Shown here piece after piece: positions 19,056 through 27,921 of a stretch of 64,000 nt of DNA. Source of the DNA: CAVVFX01 sp963747535 (GTDB lineage Bacteria > Acidobacteriota > Terriglobia > Bryobacterales > Bryobacteraceae); contig CAVVFX010000013.1 in assembly GCA_963747535.1 (NCBI GenBank), positions 62,001 to 126,000 on the forward strand, read 5' to 3'. The notes under the pieces are model-generated. The model had not been told where the DNA came from, made no database searches, and was given only the letters and a program-made list of their open reading frames with translations. A program made the translations under genes and the position numbers. Position 1 is the stretch's first letter, and each line of letters starts with the position of its first letter.

Positions 19056-19249
19056 CGCCCGTGAGACTGTCCATCGACGCTGTGTCACAGCTCACCCATT
19101 CTCTCTACATGCCATTGGCAGTCGGCGGCGAGTATACATGAGCACGTTATCGCCACTCTGGAATTCGCATCGATGGCGATATCAGCCGGAGTTGGTGCGA
19201 TCAGGAGACGCCGGTCGGGCGGACGTCGCGTCGCCATCGGTGCGCAATG

Positions 19250-20842
19250 TCAACAATCGCGTTCACGCAGCCATTGGTTGGCAATGAACTTTACGCCTTT
19301 GATGACCGGCCTTCCGGCGTGCAGAGTGAGTCTGTCCGGGATGTAACGCGAATCGGTATTCAGGAAAAACAACGCGCTGCCTTTCCTGGGGGCTACCTCC
19401 AGGCCGATGGCCGGAAATGAGGTGCCGCCCCCTGATTCAACTTTGCTTAAGTACACGACGAATGTGGCCAGCCTTTGTCCGCCAAATACCAGCTGCCGGC
19501 GTGGACCCGGCTCCTCGGGGCTCAGCCAGTCGTAGTGGGCGCGAAATTCCTCGCCTACGCCGTAGCGGAGGACCTGCAAACTCTCGCTACGTTCCACGGG
19601 CCACTGAGACAGCGCCGCCAGACGCCTTTCGATTCGCGCCACGAGCGCATTTTCACTCCGCCCGAGCATGGCGTCCCGGCTGGTTCGGCTCGGGTGTATC
19701 TGAGATTCGACGTCGGCGTAGGGCACCACTGTGGAACGAACCATCCGCGGCTCACAATACGCCGCCAACTCATCGCACTCTTCATCGCTCAGGACATTGC
19801 CCAGCAGCACGATGCGCGGTGAGTTGACCGTCAGCAGGACCTCCACTTCGCGATCCGGAGTGAGGATCGCGTTGGCGCTCGTATCAATGTCCGGTAGCGG
19901 TTTGACCGAAACTGAGGCCGCACTCGTGTTGGCGTCGCCTTGGCCGTCGGTGAGATCCGCCCGTGTCGACCCGGATTTGCCGCTCCGGCCGAGCGCATCC
20001 TTCGCCATGCCGACGGATTTTTCAATCCAGTTGAAGAGGCCTTCCATGAACTCACGCCCGTGTTCACCGGGCTTGAAGTGCCTCTGAATCGTCCCGTAGC
20101 CCTCTTCGATCCTCGACAGATTCCTTTCGAGAACTGTCCACAAAACGGCGCGGCGGGCGGGGTCGCGCTCGGCTTGAAGCATGTGCACATCGAGCGCCGT
20201 CACATGCACATAGGAGTACTCGGCGTGCAGTACAGCCGTCATGGGCCGCAGTCGATCCTTGATGATCGGGCTTTCGTACAGCTCCGACGGAACGTTCCCC
20301 GTCACCGCTGTCGCCGATTCAAACGACACGCCGAGAGCCCGCAACTTCTGGTGGGCCATCTCGTGCACGATCGCCTCGGCAAGACCGATCGGACAGTAGA
20401 TCGTTGCCCAAATCGTGCCAAAAAGACTCTCCAGCGAGTGACACGCCGAGCCGCGATAAATCTCATCCGATTCCAGGGGTATCTCCGGGTCAGTGGCCGG
20501 ATGGATCGCTTCGAGCAGGCGCTGACATTGCGAGAACGCCAGGGGCCAAGTGCGAACATACTCCGCCGCCTTCCGGATATTCGGGTGATCCACAGGTCCG
20601 TCGGGATATCTCTTGGATATGGGATCGAACTCGGGCGACGACCGGTACACATGGCGAATCGCCACCTGGCCGTCGAAAGCACGAGGCGAATCGTCGGGGA
20701 GCGTCCGCGCATACGGGTAAGGTCTGCCCGCGGAAGTCGTCGTGGAAGCAAGCCACAGAATCACATCGATGTCGTATTCGTCCGCCTGCGGCTCGGCGAG
20801 CCTGGTCCAGTCAATCGGTTGTTGGGGTGACCGTTCAGACAC
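19250..20842 (-). CDS. HExxH domain fused to prolyl-4-hydroxylase-type 2OG-Fe(II) oxygenase
   Basis: 530 residues from a GTG at 20842 (GGAG upstream), 13 bases after the radical SAM gene. The N-terminal ~270 residues hold HEMAH at 160-164 within GLAEAIVHEMAHQKLRALG, resembling the RiPP-associated HExxH proteins now known as 2-oxoglutarate-dependent peptide beta-hydroxylases. After a Ser/Gly-rich linker (~285-325), residues ~340-530 are a P4H-type oxygenase: iron ligands H436 and D438 (HYDWLSPEE) and H508 (LHAGRPV), with K515 placed to hold 2-oxoglutarate. The two catalytic centres suit a substrate rich in Pro, His and Asp, as encoded just upstream. Specific reactions are inferred. Confidence 0.8.
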   Translation of the reverse strand: MSERSPQQPIDWTRLAEPQADEYDIDVILWLASTTTSAGRPYPYARTLPDDSPRAFDGQVAIRHVYRSSPEFDPISKRYPDGPVDHPNIRKAAEYVRTWPLAFSQCQRLLEAIHPATDPEIPLESDEIYRGSACHSLESLFGTIWATIYCPIGLAEAIVHEMAHQKLRALGVSFESATAVTGNVPSELYESPIIKDRLRPMTAVLHAEYSYVHVTALDVHMLQAERDPARRAVLWTVLERNLSRIEEGYGTIQRHFKPGEHGREFMEGLFNWIEKSVGMAKDALGRSGKSGSTRADLTDGQGDANTSAASVSVKPLPDIDTSANAILTPDREVEVLLTVNSPRIVLLGNVLSDEECDELAAYCEPRMVRSTVVPYADVESQIHPSRTSRDAMLGRSENALVARIERRLAALSQWPVERSESLQVLRYGVGEEFRAHYDWLSPEEPGPRRQLVFGGQRLATFVVYLSKVESGGGTSFPAIGLEVAPRKGSALFFLNTDSRYIPDRLTLHAGRPVIKGVKFIANQWLRERDC

Positions 20843-20855
20843 AGTGGATCTCCGG

Positions 20856-23627
20856 TTACTCGTTGAGCGCGCTCCCGGCTCGTGCAGCCGCCGGACGTTT
20901 CAGGAACCCTGCCGTTCCGCAGTTCGGCGTCTCCAGTTCCAGGCCCAACTGCCGCGCGAGGGCGTCGATTTCCTCGGCCCAATCCGGGTACACATAGACG
21001 AGCACTCGCGAACACGAGGATCGGAGCCGATCGAGCACTCTCCTGGCCCTGTCCGGCGGCGCCTCGAGCAGCCGCCCCGGCATGAACAACGCCAGCGCAT
21101 AGTGATTCGGGCCGTGGTCCCACAACCCGACATCGAACAGGTCTCCATGAGTGAAACTGCCGCCGAACTCTGGCAGGACCTGCCGCGCGTGCTCCAGCAC
21201 GGATGGATTGCGATCGACCCCATAAGGCATCAGATCGCCGCGTCCCTCGCACACCTTCGCCAGCAACATGCCGTTGCCGCAACCCAAATCAAGCACTTTT
21301 CCGCTCCGACCCGACAGCGCTTCTCTCGCCATCTCCACAATTGGCCGATGCAGCCGGTTCATCGCGTCGGCTGATATGAACCCGTTGTCGGAATATCGCC
21401 AGGCGGGTTCGGCTTCGCTCGACGCCGCGTGAGCCAGACCGCGCTGATACTCCCGCGAAACGGTCAGCAGAGGTTTCTTCGGAGGCAGAAACGGAAAATG
21501 CAGACCAACCGAGCCCTCCGCGGGCCGCCGTGTGCCTACCCAGTGGATCACGCGCTTTCCCGCCGTCGCGTCGGTCTGCGTCGCTATCTTCATCACTGGC
21601 GACTTCACCTCGGCAATACCATGAAGAGCGGACCACTCGACTGGCCAGGCGAGGATCTCCGCGATCCAATCCACCTCCTGGGCATACCCGGACGTGGCGC
21701 CCGCTTCGAGCATCCGGTTCCCAAATGCAATCGATGCGGAACAGTCGAACCGGCAGGGGAGATGGGGCACCGCGCGCACGCCGAGCCACCGCCACAGGAT
21801 GTTGGCGAAAGGCGGAATTTCCTTCGGGAGCTCGACTCTGATGACGCCGTTGGACCGGTGTGTCGAGCCGTCCGGGGCGGCGCTTTCGATCATTCCCCAG
21901 GTGGTATCGATACAGCGCTGCCTGACCCAGACGTCACTGAAAAACGCACGGCAACAAGGCGGGTAACCGAGCAGCGTTCCGACCGCTTCGTTATCGGATG
22001 CGGCCCACGCATTGCGTAGTTGTTCAATCCGATCCAGCGCGCCGACCAGGATACAGATGCGGCCGTAGGTCGCTGCCGGAGGCACGACCTTCAGTTCGAT
22101 GGCACTGAGCCTCGCAGCTTCCCATTGCGGAATCAATTCAGGCAGCACAGCCGGGGAGATCCAGATCAGGCCGCACTCCCGTAGCCCGGCGGCAACAGAG
22201 AGCCACTCGATATCCCGCCAGGCGCGCAGAATTCGCTCGATGCGCGGCTCCCACACCGACCTCGCATGTTCGCTGACCCAGGAGCGGCGATTGAATTCCG
22301 GAAGTAAGAATGGCAGGCGCTCCGGAGTCCTGGCCGAAGCGGGAGCAACGAGCGGCACGATCTCGCCGGGCTTGTGCAGTTGGGCCGCCGCTTCTTGCGC
22401 CTTCTTTGGAACGCCAGCCGTACGCTCGGACTCCGATTGCCAGTCACGATCCGGCTGATCCGGCCCGGAGCCTGGCTCAGCGGCTTTCCACGTCGCATCG
22501 GCCATGAATGTCACCCGGCCCTCAGACCACGCCTTCACGAATTCGCGCTCCACAGCTTCCCGGCGCGGACTCAAGGAGAGCGTCTGCCGGCCCTCGGCGG
22601 CAAGATCCGATTCCAGCCGGGAGTACACGGCCTTCCAGACCTCGCAGTGTTCGGTGCGGTTGCGCCAGTCCCCATCGATCGCCGTTCCCGGGCATTGGCC
22701 CTTGCACATGAGAAAAAAGCGGCACCCCGCACACCCGCCAAATTCCTGGGGTGTCTGATAGAGCGCGATGTACCGTTCGTACCCCGGCGTGTCGCCCTTC
22801 CCGAAATCGATCCCGTCCTTGTTCGTCCGGCCGCAATTGCTTCGCTGCCCCTGTCCCTCCACTCCGCGCACGGCCGCCGTCGTATAGGGATCACAAGCGC
22901 TCCACACGCATGAGGCGCCGCGATCCTCGCCAACCAGCAATCGCCGCATCTCCGGAAACAGATCGAACCTCAACCCGGACAAACTTTTCTCGAGTTCGAG
23001 AAAGCCGAGGAGCGCCGCAATGTTTTGCTCGGTTGAAAGCCCGTAACTGGCGCGCACCGACGCGCTTTCGCTCTCGAGCAGATGCAGCCCGACAAACCAG
23101 ACGCCCCTCGCATCCAGCTCGCGAACCCAGCCATACAGTCGCGGCAGCCTTTCCGGTGAGGCGTTACCCCGATGCAAAGTAACGATGAGGCTGGGAGCCA
23201 TGCCCTCCTGGCACAGCAGCTGTATGGCGCGCTCCGATTTCGCCGTGGCCTCCCGCGTCTTATCGAGGCTCCCGTGCCAGCGCACGTCGTTCAGTTCGCC
23301 GGGACCGTCCAAAGAGATTCCGACGCGGACCTTGTACCGTTTGAACATACCGACATGGTCGTCCGTGATCAACGTGCCGTTCGTCTGGATGGTGTTCACT
23401 CCGAAGCGGGCGAATCCCCAAGACCAGAGTTCCTCCAGATCCTGCTTGGGAACGAGCAGTGGCTCCCCGCCAAAAATCGAAAATGGTCCGCCTTCCGCCG
23501 TGATCGCAGCCTTCATCCGGTCGATGTCGTACTCACCGGTGAAGTTGCCGGCGTCGCGCTGCGGATTCTGATAGCAATACTGGCATTGGATATTACACCG
23601 CACTCCCAGCGGCCGAAGCTCAACCAT
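20856..23627 (-). CDS. Radical SAM/SPASM peptide maturase with C-terminal methyltransferase
   Basis: 923 residues from the ATG at 23627, AGGAGGG upstream. Domain 1 (1-350): radical SAM CNIQCQYC (C11, C15, C18), GGEPLL, and SPASM-type auxiliary cysteines (C240, C245, C265, C299, C302, C308, C312, C328) for extra Fe-S clusters, as in RiPP maturases. Domain 2 (~430-680): a segment with LLGYPPCCRAFF at ~552-563, resembling DUF483. Domain 3 (~740-910): class I methyltransferase with VLDLGCGNGM at ~778-787. The gene follows the repeat peptide by 82 bases and precedes the dioxygenase fusion by 13. It probably installs C-C or C-X crosslinks or oxidations, and methylation, on that peptide; this is inference. 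Confidence 0.85.
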   Translation of the reverse strand: MVELRPLGVRCNIQCQYCYQNPQRDAGNFTGEYDIDRMKAAITAEGGPFSIFGGEPLLVPKQDLEELWSWGFARFGVNTIQTNGTLITDDHVGMFKRYKVRVGISLDGPGELNDVRWHGSLDKTREATAKSERAIQLLCQEGMAPSLIVTLHRGNASPERLPRLYGWVRELDARGVWFVGLHLLESESASVRASYGLSTEQNIAALLGFLELEKSLSGLRFDLFPEMRRLLVGEDRGASCVWSACDPYTTAAVRGVEGQGQRSNCGRTNKDGIDFGKGDTPGYERYIALYQTPQEFGGCAGCRFFLMCKGQCPGTAIDGDWRNRTEHCEVWKAVYSRLESDLAAEGRQTLSLSPRREAVEREFVKAWSEGRVTFMADATWKAAEPGSGPDQPDRDWQSESERTAGVPKKAQEAAAQLHKPGEIVPLVAPASARTPERLPFLLPEFNRRSWVSEHARSVWEPRIERILRAWRDIEWLSVAAGLRECGLIWISPAVLPELIPQWEAARLSAIELKVVPPAATYGRICILVGALDRIEQLRNAWAASDNEAVGTLLGYPPCCRAFFSDVWVRQRCIDTTWGMIESAAPDGSTHRSNGVIRVELPKEIPPFANILWRWLGVRAVPHLPCRFDCSASIAFGNRMLEAGATSGYAQEVDWIAEILAWPVEWSALHGIAEVKSPVMKIATQTDATAGKRVIHWVGTRRPAEGSVGLHFPFLPPKKPLLTVSREYQRGLAHAASSEAEPAWRYSDNGFISADAMNRLHRPIVEMAREALSGRSGKVLDLGCGNGMLLAKVCEGRGDLMPYGVDRNPSVLEHARQVLPEFGGSFTHGDLFDVGLWDHGPNHYALALFMPGRLLEAPPDRARRVLDRLRSSCSRVLVYVYPDWAEEIDALARQLGLELETPNCGTAGFLKRPAAARAGSALNE

Positions 23628-23709
23628 CGCATTCCCTCCTGGACCTCGGGCGGCGCTATGCCTTGGCGCAGCGCCGGAACACTCTCACCTTCCCGGCAAA
23701 GGCACGTCA

Positions 23710-24225
23710 CTATCGCCGTGGAGGCGGCTGATCAGAGTGCGGCGGGTGGCCCGGTAGTGGCGGCTGATCGGAGTGCGGCGGGTGACCCGGCAGTGGCGGC
23801 TGATCGGAGTGCGGCGGGTGACCCGGCAGTGGCGGCTGATCGGAGTGTGGCGGGTGACCCGGCAGTGGCGGCTGATCGGAGTGTGGCGGGTGACCCGGCA
23901 GTGGCGGCTGATCGGAGTGTGGCGGGTGACCCGGCAGTGGCGGCTGATCGGAGTGCGGCGGGTGACCCGGCAGTGGCGGCTGATCGGAGTGTGGCGGAGT
24001 GTGACCCGGCGGCGGCTGATCGGAATGCGGCGGAGTGTGACCCGGCGGCGGCTGATCGGAGTGCGGCGGAGTGTGACCCTGCGGTGGCGGCTGATCGGAG
24101 TGCGGCGGGTGACGCGGCAGTGGCGGCTGATCGGAATGCGGCGGAGCCGGATTTGCGCCTCTGTCTCCAGGTGGAGGCACATCGATGTAGGATAGCGGGG
24201 AGTTCGGAGGCGTATTTGCCGTCAT
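23710..24225 (-). CDS. Candidate proline-rich repeat precursor peptide
   Basis: 171 residues from the ATG at 24225, the first start after an in-frame stop; only a weak AAAGG precedes it. A 27-residue leader (MTANTPPNSPLSYIDVPPPG...) is followed by twelve copies of PPHSDQPP separated by LPGH (seven), PGHT, PQGHT or LPRH, ending in PPPRR. No signal peptide. Differences between copies (CCG/CCA, CAC/CAT, TCC/TCT, CTG/CTA, GGT/GGC) are silent in this frame but change residues in the other open frames, apart from rarer unit-type changes. The next two genes encode a radical SAM maturase and hydroxylases, so I infer a RiPP precursor with repeated cores. Confidence 0.7.
   Translation of the reverse strand: MTANTPPNSPLSYIDVPPPGDRGANPAPPHSDQPPLPRHPPHSDQPPPQGHTPPHSDQPPPGHTPPHSDQPPPGHTPPHSDQPPLPGHPPHSDQPPLPGHPPHSDQPPLPGHPPHSDQPPLPGHPPHSDQPPLPGHPPHSDQPPLPGHPPHSDQPPLPGHPPHSDQPPPRR
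23713..24144. repeat. Tandem 36-bp repeat array, 12 units
   Basis: Units of mostly 36 bp built on the plus-strand motif TGGCGGCTGATCGGAGTG followed by CGGCGGGTGACCCGGCAG. Three or four central units have the CGGAGTGTGACCCGG variant, one of them 39 bp. No spacers, so not a CRISPR array. Confidence 0.95.
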
Positions 24226-24339
24226 TTGAAGGGATGCCTTTCAAAGTACGATTTCGGTACCAAGGACTTGAGAGAGTATACCTACGTTCCGGTTGCAATA
24301 CAACCCCGAATTTGCCGCCACTGCCGCAAAACTCTGCTA

Positions 24340-27216
24340 CTACGGCAGCATCTCGCGTACTCGTTCCGTCCAGGTCGGCGATTCGAGACCCTCCAGCATC
24401 CAGAGGCTGTTGCTCGCCCTGTAAGCCGGCCACAGGAGGTGCTGCCCGTCCGGTGACAGGCTAAGCCGCACACCGGGTGTGAAATGGCTGCGGGGAACGA
24501 AATCTGAACCGATGTCTCCAATTACTTTCGTCTGTTTGGAGGCAAGATCCAGGGAAAACAGAGAGTGCCGGTTTTTCCCGGAACGGATTCCATAAAGATG
24601 TGTAGAATCGGCTGAAAACGTCATCGCGACAGCCTCGCGTAGTCCATAAGAGCGCAGGGTCTTGGCGTCCAGGGAGATCAGGGTCCACCCGGCGTCTTCC
24701 GTCCGGTCCAGAAAGAGGATCCAACGCCCGTCGGGCGACCATTCCGGCAGCGCGTCCTCCACGTTCTCACGCAAAACTGTGGGCGTCGTCTCTCCGCTTG
24801 TCCTCGCAACCATTACAGACGTAACGTTATTTCGGGTCTGTAGATAAGTGAACCGGCTTCCGTCCGGCGACCACGATCCTCCGTACTCAGGGATGCCCCG
24901 GGTATTTGTCAGCCGGATTGGCGGCCCGCCGGACACGGAAGAGATCCAGTTCACGATCAAAGCGTGACTGTCCGCCCGGCCGTAAATCACCCGATCCGCA
25001 TTGGGAGACAATGCCGGAGTGATGAACAGGTTCGTCGTCCCGGGAGGAAAGGTTGCCAGCGTGACGATCGGACGATCCAAACCCTCCGCCCGCATCCAGA
25101 TGGCCGTCGAGCCCCCGCGTTCGCTCTGGTATACAAACTTCGGTTGGCGGGCTGCCCAGGCTGGCATTCCTGTCGGCTTTTCTGACGAGATGACTCGCTC
25201 CACGGCGGCATCGTTCAATGATGCGGATACGATGAAGTAATCCCTTCTCCCTTGTACGAAAAGGATCTTTTTCCCGTCCGGAGAGACCGCCGGCTCTCTC
25301 TCTGCCGAAGTGCCTGTCGTGACCTGCCGCAGCGCGCCGGAATGCAGCCCCGCGATCCAGAGGTGTAACGGTCGGCTCGGCTCATCCGCAAACGAGATCA
25401 CGCTATGTCGGTCGCCGGGAAACCATGAGAATTGCGGCGTTCTGACGTAATGCGGAAGGTCCTTCAATATCGGTTGCGGCGTGCCGTGTCCCGCGGGGTA
25501 GGGGAGTATCCACGCCGGCTTCGCGCCTTGGGCATCGAACAGGAACACAATCGATAGCCCCGACGGGGAAAACTGGATCTCAGGATCGCTAAAGTAGTTG
25601 CTGGCCGCAAAAGGCGCCGGATCGTACCGCTTCAGCGGCGACCCGACGGGCGACGCGGTATAGACCGCCAGCTGTCCGCTCGCATCTGAACCGGCAGTGG
25701 CAAGCGCCTTGCCGTCCGGCGAGACAGACGCTACTTCGGCGTCGAGCGGCATGATCAAATCTGGTTCGCCGCCGAAAACCGGCGCCGCAAAAAGCGCTCT
25801 CGCCGGATTATTGCCCCGAGGATTGTTTCCGAGGACTATCACCCGTTTACTGTCCGGTGACCACCCGATCGGGGTCCAGTCGGACGAGCCCTGCGTCAGA
25901 GGCGCGGCGGTCGGCGAGTTCAGGTAGCGGAGCATCACGCGCCGGTCGCCGGCGGCTCCGGCGCTATATGAAAATGCCGTGCCGTCAGGAGACCAAACTG
26001 CCCGGGAAGGGTTCTCCAGCGATACCTCCATGGGAGTGTATACCTGACGGCCCACGCTGCCGTCAGGGCGCAGGGACCAGCTCACCGTGCCTGCCAGCAC
26101 GGCGCCGGCTAGACCCGCAGCCAGCAGGCGGCTGATCCCCCACGTGCGCGCCGGTTCAAGCAGCGTTTGAGCCGGGACCGCGCCCGATGTGGTCGATTCC
26201 GAAAGCCGGTCGCGTACCTTGCGAAGCTCACGATACAGATCGCGCGTGGAATCGTAGCGTTCCGCAGGTTCCTTTGCGAGCAGTTGTTCGACGATCCAAC
26301 GGAACGTCGCGGGCACGCTCGCAGGCAGCGGATCGGCATCCTCGCGGATGATGGCGGTCATAGTCTCGGCCGCGCTGCCACGCTGGAACGCCCGCTTGCC
26401 CGCCGCCAGTTCGTACAGCACCAGACCGAGCGAAAATTGATCCGACTGCGCCGTGAGATTTGCCTGCCCGCGAGCCTGCTCCGGACTCATGTAAGCAAAC
26501 GTGCCCACCGCGGCGCCAGGCTCGGTCAGCATCATGCTGCAGGTAGCGTCCTCCGGGCCAACCTCCGCCCTCTCGGTCTGGGCCAGACCGAAATCGAGAA
26601 TCTTGATTCGACCTTCGCGGTTGATCAGGATATTGTCCGGTTTCAGGTCACGGTGGACTACCTTCGCGGCGTGCGCGGCAGCCAGGCCGTCGCTAATCTG
26701 CACGGCGATGTCGAGCAGCCTGCGCGCCGTATCCACGGGCGCGATGGGTGTCCCTTCGACGTACTCCATCACGAGATAGTTCGGGCCGACGTCGTACAGC
26801 GTGCAGATGTTCGGATGATTCAGGGCGGCGATAGCGCGCGTCTCGCGCTCGAACCGGTCGGAAAACCGGATGGCGGAGAACTTAATCGCAACATCCCGGT
26901 TCAGCCGGATGTCGCGCGCCTTCCAGACTTCGCCCATGCCCCCTTTTCCGATGGACGCTTCCAGACGATAAGGTCCGAATTGCGCGCCGGCGGCAGGCCC
27001 TGGGACGTCACTCGGCAGCCGGGGCGCCGTTGCAGCCGGCGTCCGCTCGGGCATGCCTTTAGGTATGGAGTCCTGCGCCAGGAGGGATTCCACTTCGCGG
27101 CGGAGCGCCGCATCGGAGCCGCTGGCCTCGGCAAGAAACGCGGCTTGTTGGGCAGGAGCGAGCTTACGTACGGCTTGATATAAATGCTCGACCTTCAGCC
27201 ACTGTTCACGGGTCAT
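24340..27216 (-). CDS. Ser/Thr protein kinase with membrane anchor and TolB/WD40-like propeller
   Basis: About 958 residues from the ATG at 27216 (MTREQWLKVEHLYQ). An N-terminal helical leader of ~80 residues is followed by a PknB-type kinase: GKGGMGEV at 90-97, Lys112, HRDLKPDN, DFGLAQ and YMSPEQARG. One transmembrane helix follows (ISRLLAAGLAGAVLAGTVSW), then a beta-propeller with repeated WSPDG / SPDGK blades. This cytoplasmic-kinase/external-sensor layout is very common in Acidobacteria. Its stop lies 114 bases before the repeat-peptide start on the same strand, so it could be cotranscribed with the RiPP-like genes, but independent function is equally possible. Confidence 0.92.
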   Translation of the reverse strand: MTREQWLKVEHLYQAVRKLAPAQQAAFLAEASGSDAALRREVESLLAQDSIPKGMPERTPAATAPRLPSDVPGPAAGAQFGPYRLEASIGKGGMGEVWKARDIRLNRDVAIKFSAIRFSDRFERETRAIAALNHPNICTLYDVGPNYLVMEYVEGTPIAPVDTARRLLDIAVQISDGLAAAHAAKVVHRDLKPDNILINREGRIKILDFGLAQTERAEVGPEDATCSMMLTEPGAAVGTFAYMSPEQARGQANLTAQSDQFSLGLVLYELAAGKRAFQRGSAAETMTAIIREDADPLPASVPATFRWIVEQLLAKEPAERYDSTRDLYRELRKVRDRLSESTTSGAVPAQTLLEPARTWGISRLLAAGLAGAVLAGTVSWSLRPDGSVGRQVYTPMEVSLENPSRAVWSPDGTAFSYSAGAAGDRRVMLRYLNSPTAAPLTQGSSDWTPIGWSPDSKRVIVLGNNPRGNNPARALFAAPVFGGEPDLIMPLDAEVASVSPDGKALATAGSDASGQLAVYTASPVGSPLKRYDPAPFAASNYFSDPEIQFSPSGLSIVFLFDAQGAKPAWILPYPAGHGTPQPILKDLPHYVRTPQFSWFPGDRHSVISFADEPSRPLHLWIAGLHSGALRQVTTGTSAEREPAVSPDGKKILFVQGRRDYFIVSASLNDAAVERVISSEKPTGMPAWAARQPKFVYQSERGGSTAIWMRAEGLDRPIVTLATFPPGTTNLFITPALSPNADRVIYGRADSHALIVNWISSVSGGPPIRLTNTRGIPEYGGSWSPDGSRFTYLQTRNNVTSVMVARTSGETTPTVLRENVEDALPEWSPDGRWILFLDRTEDAGWTLISLDAKTLRSYGLREAVAMTFSADSTHLYGIRSGKNRHSLFSLDLASKQTKVIGDIGSDFVPRSHFTPGVRLSLSPDGQHLLWPAYRASNSLWMLEGLESPTWTERVREMLP

Positions 27217-27406
27217 CCGCCTCGACCTTCTGTGGTCACTTATTATAGCGGGATTCCCGAAATCGGACGCGATCACCAGCGACAAGCGGTGCGCGACATA
27301 GGAATGGCCATTCGGTCATTTCTGCCACCTCATGCCTGTTGCCTCCTTAAAAATGGCGAACACCCGTCGAGATTAGATTAGTCTGGTCTAGATTCCTGTA
27401 TTCAAT

Positions 27407-27453
27407 GGTGGGGCAGGCGGTTTCGCCTGCAGGTCCGCTTGCGGACCTTTTTT
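27407..27453. repeat. Family A hairpin repeat, copy 2, with terminator-like stem
   Basis: GCAGGCGGTTTCGCCTGC hairpin, then a second stem AGGTCCGC-TT-GCGGACCT with six T. The T-run faces the plus strand, where no gene ends nearby. Confidence 0.7.
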
Positions 27454-27497
27454 CTGGATAACACGATCAGTTGCGACGATCGACGCTGTGTCGCAGA

Positions 27498-27887
27498 TCA
27501 CCCGCCACTGTCTCCGACACCTGCGGCGAGCCGCTTCGGCGCAACCAGCCGGTAGCTGTGCGTCAGCATTTCTGCTACTTCCTCCCAGTCGATCTCGCCC
27601 ACGTCCAGCCGGAGCCCGACCCAACCCCGCGAGCCAATGTACGCAGGCATGTAGAATCTCGCTGGATTGGAAGCGATGAGAGCGGTGTTGTCGCCCGGCA
27701 ATACCTTGCAATTGATTCCGACGATCCCGTCGCCGTGATGATCGTCGAGAAAGTAAGCGAAGGTCTTCTTGCGGACCAGGAAACCGGCGTGACGTCCCAT
27801 CATCTGCCGCGTAGCCTCGGGCAACGCGAGGCAGATTTTCGTGACCCTCGTCAGCCGGCGGTCCTCCTTCGGGGCAGGCTTCTTCAT
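27498..27887 (-). CDS. MmcQ/YjbR family DNA-binding-fold protein
   Basis: 129 residues. LPEATRQMMGRHAGFLVRKKTFAYFL, VGINCKVLPGDNTAL and IGSRGWVGLRLD followed by IDWEEVAEMLTHSYRLVAPKRL are the standard blocks of the MmcQ/YjbR family (CyaY-like fold, DUF419). The biochemical role is not settled. A single-gene unit between the kinase and the PEP-CTERM gene. Confidence 0.9.
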   Translation of the reverse strand: MKKPAPKEDRRLTRVTKICLALPEATRQMMGRHAGFLVRKKTFAYFLDDHHGDGIVGINCKVLPGDNTALIASNPARFYMPAYIGSRGWVGLRLDVGEIDWEEVAEMLTHSYRLVAPKRLAAGVGDSGG

Positions 27888-27921
27888 GCCGTCACTTCAG
27901 TATTGATCTTCGGTCAGGCTC

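Noticed and set aside
19940..20830. 296-residue plus-strand ORF
   Set aside because: Antisense to the HExxH/P4H fusion gene.
23713..24144. Possible CRISPR array
   Set aside because: Units are contiguous with no unique spacers and no cas genes are present.
23685..24433. Alternative minus-strand repeat ORFs (TPISRHCRVTR-type and SAATAGSPAALR-type)
   Set aside because: They stay open only because the repeat length is a multiple of three; unit differences are non-synonymous here.
23172..24464. Plus-strand 430-residue ORF with AADRSAAGDPAV-type repeats
   Set aside because: It runs antisense through the radical SAM gene, and repeat differences change residues in this frame but not in the Pro-rich minus frame.
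27431..27453. Terminator for the MmcQ/YjbR gene
   Set aside because: The T-run follows the stem on the plus strand, whereas that gene is on the minus strand; treated as part of a repeat.
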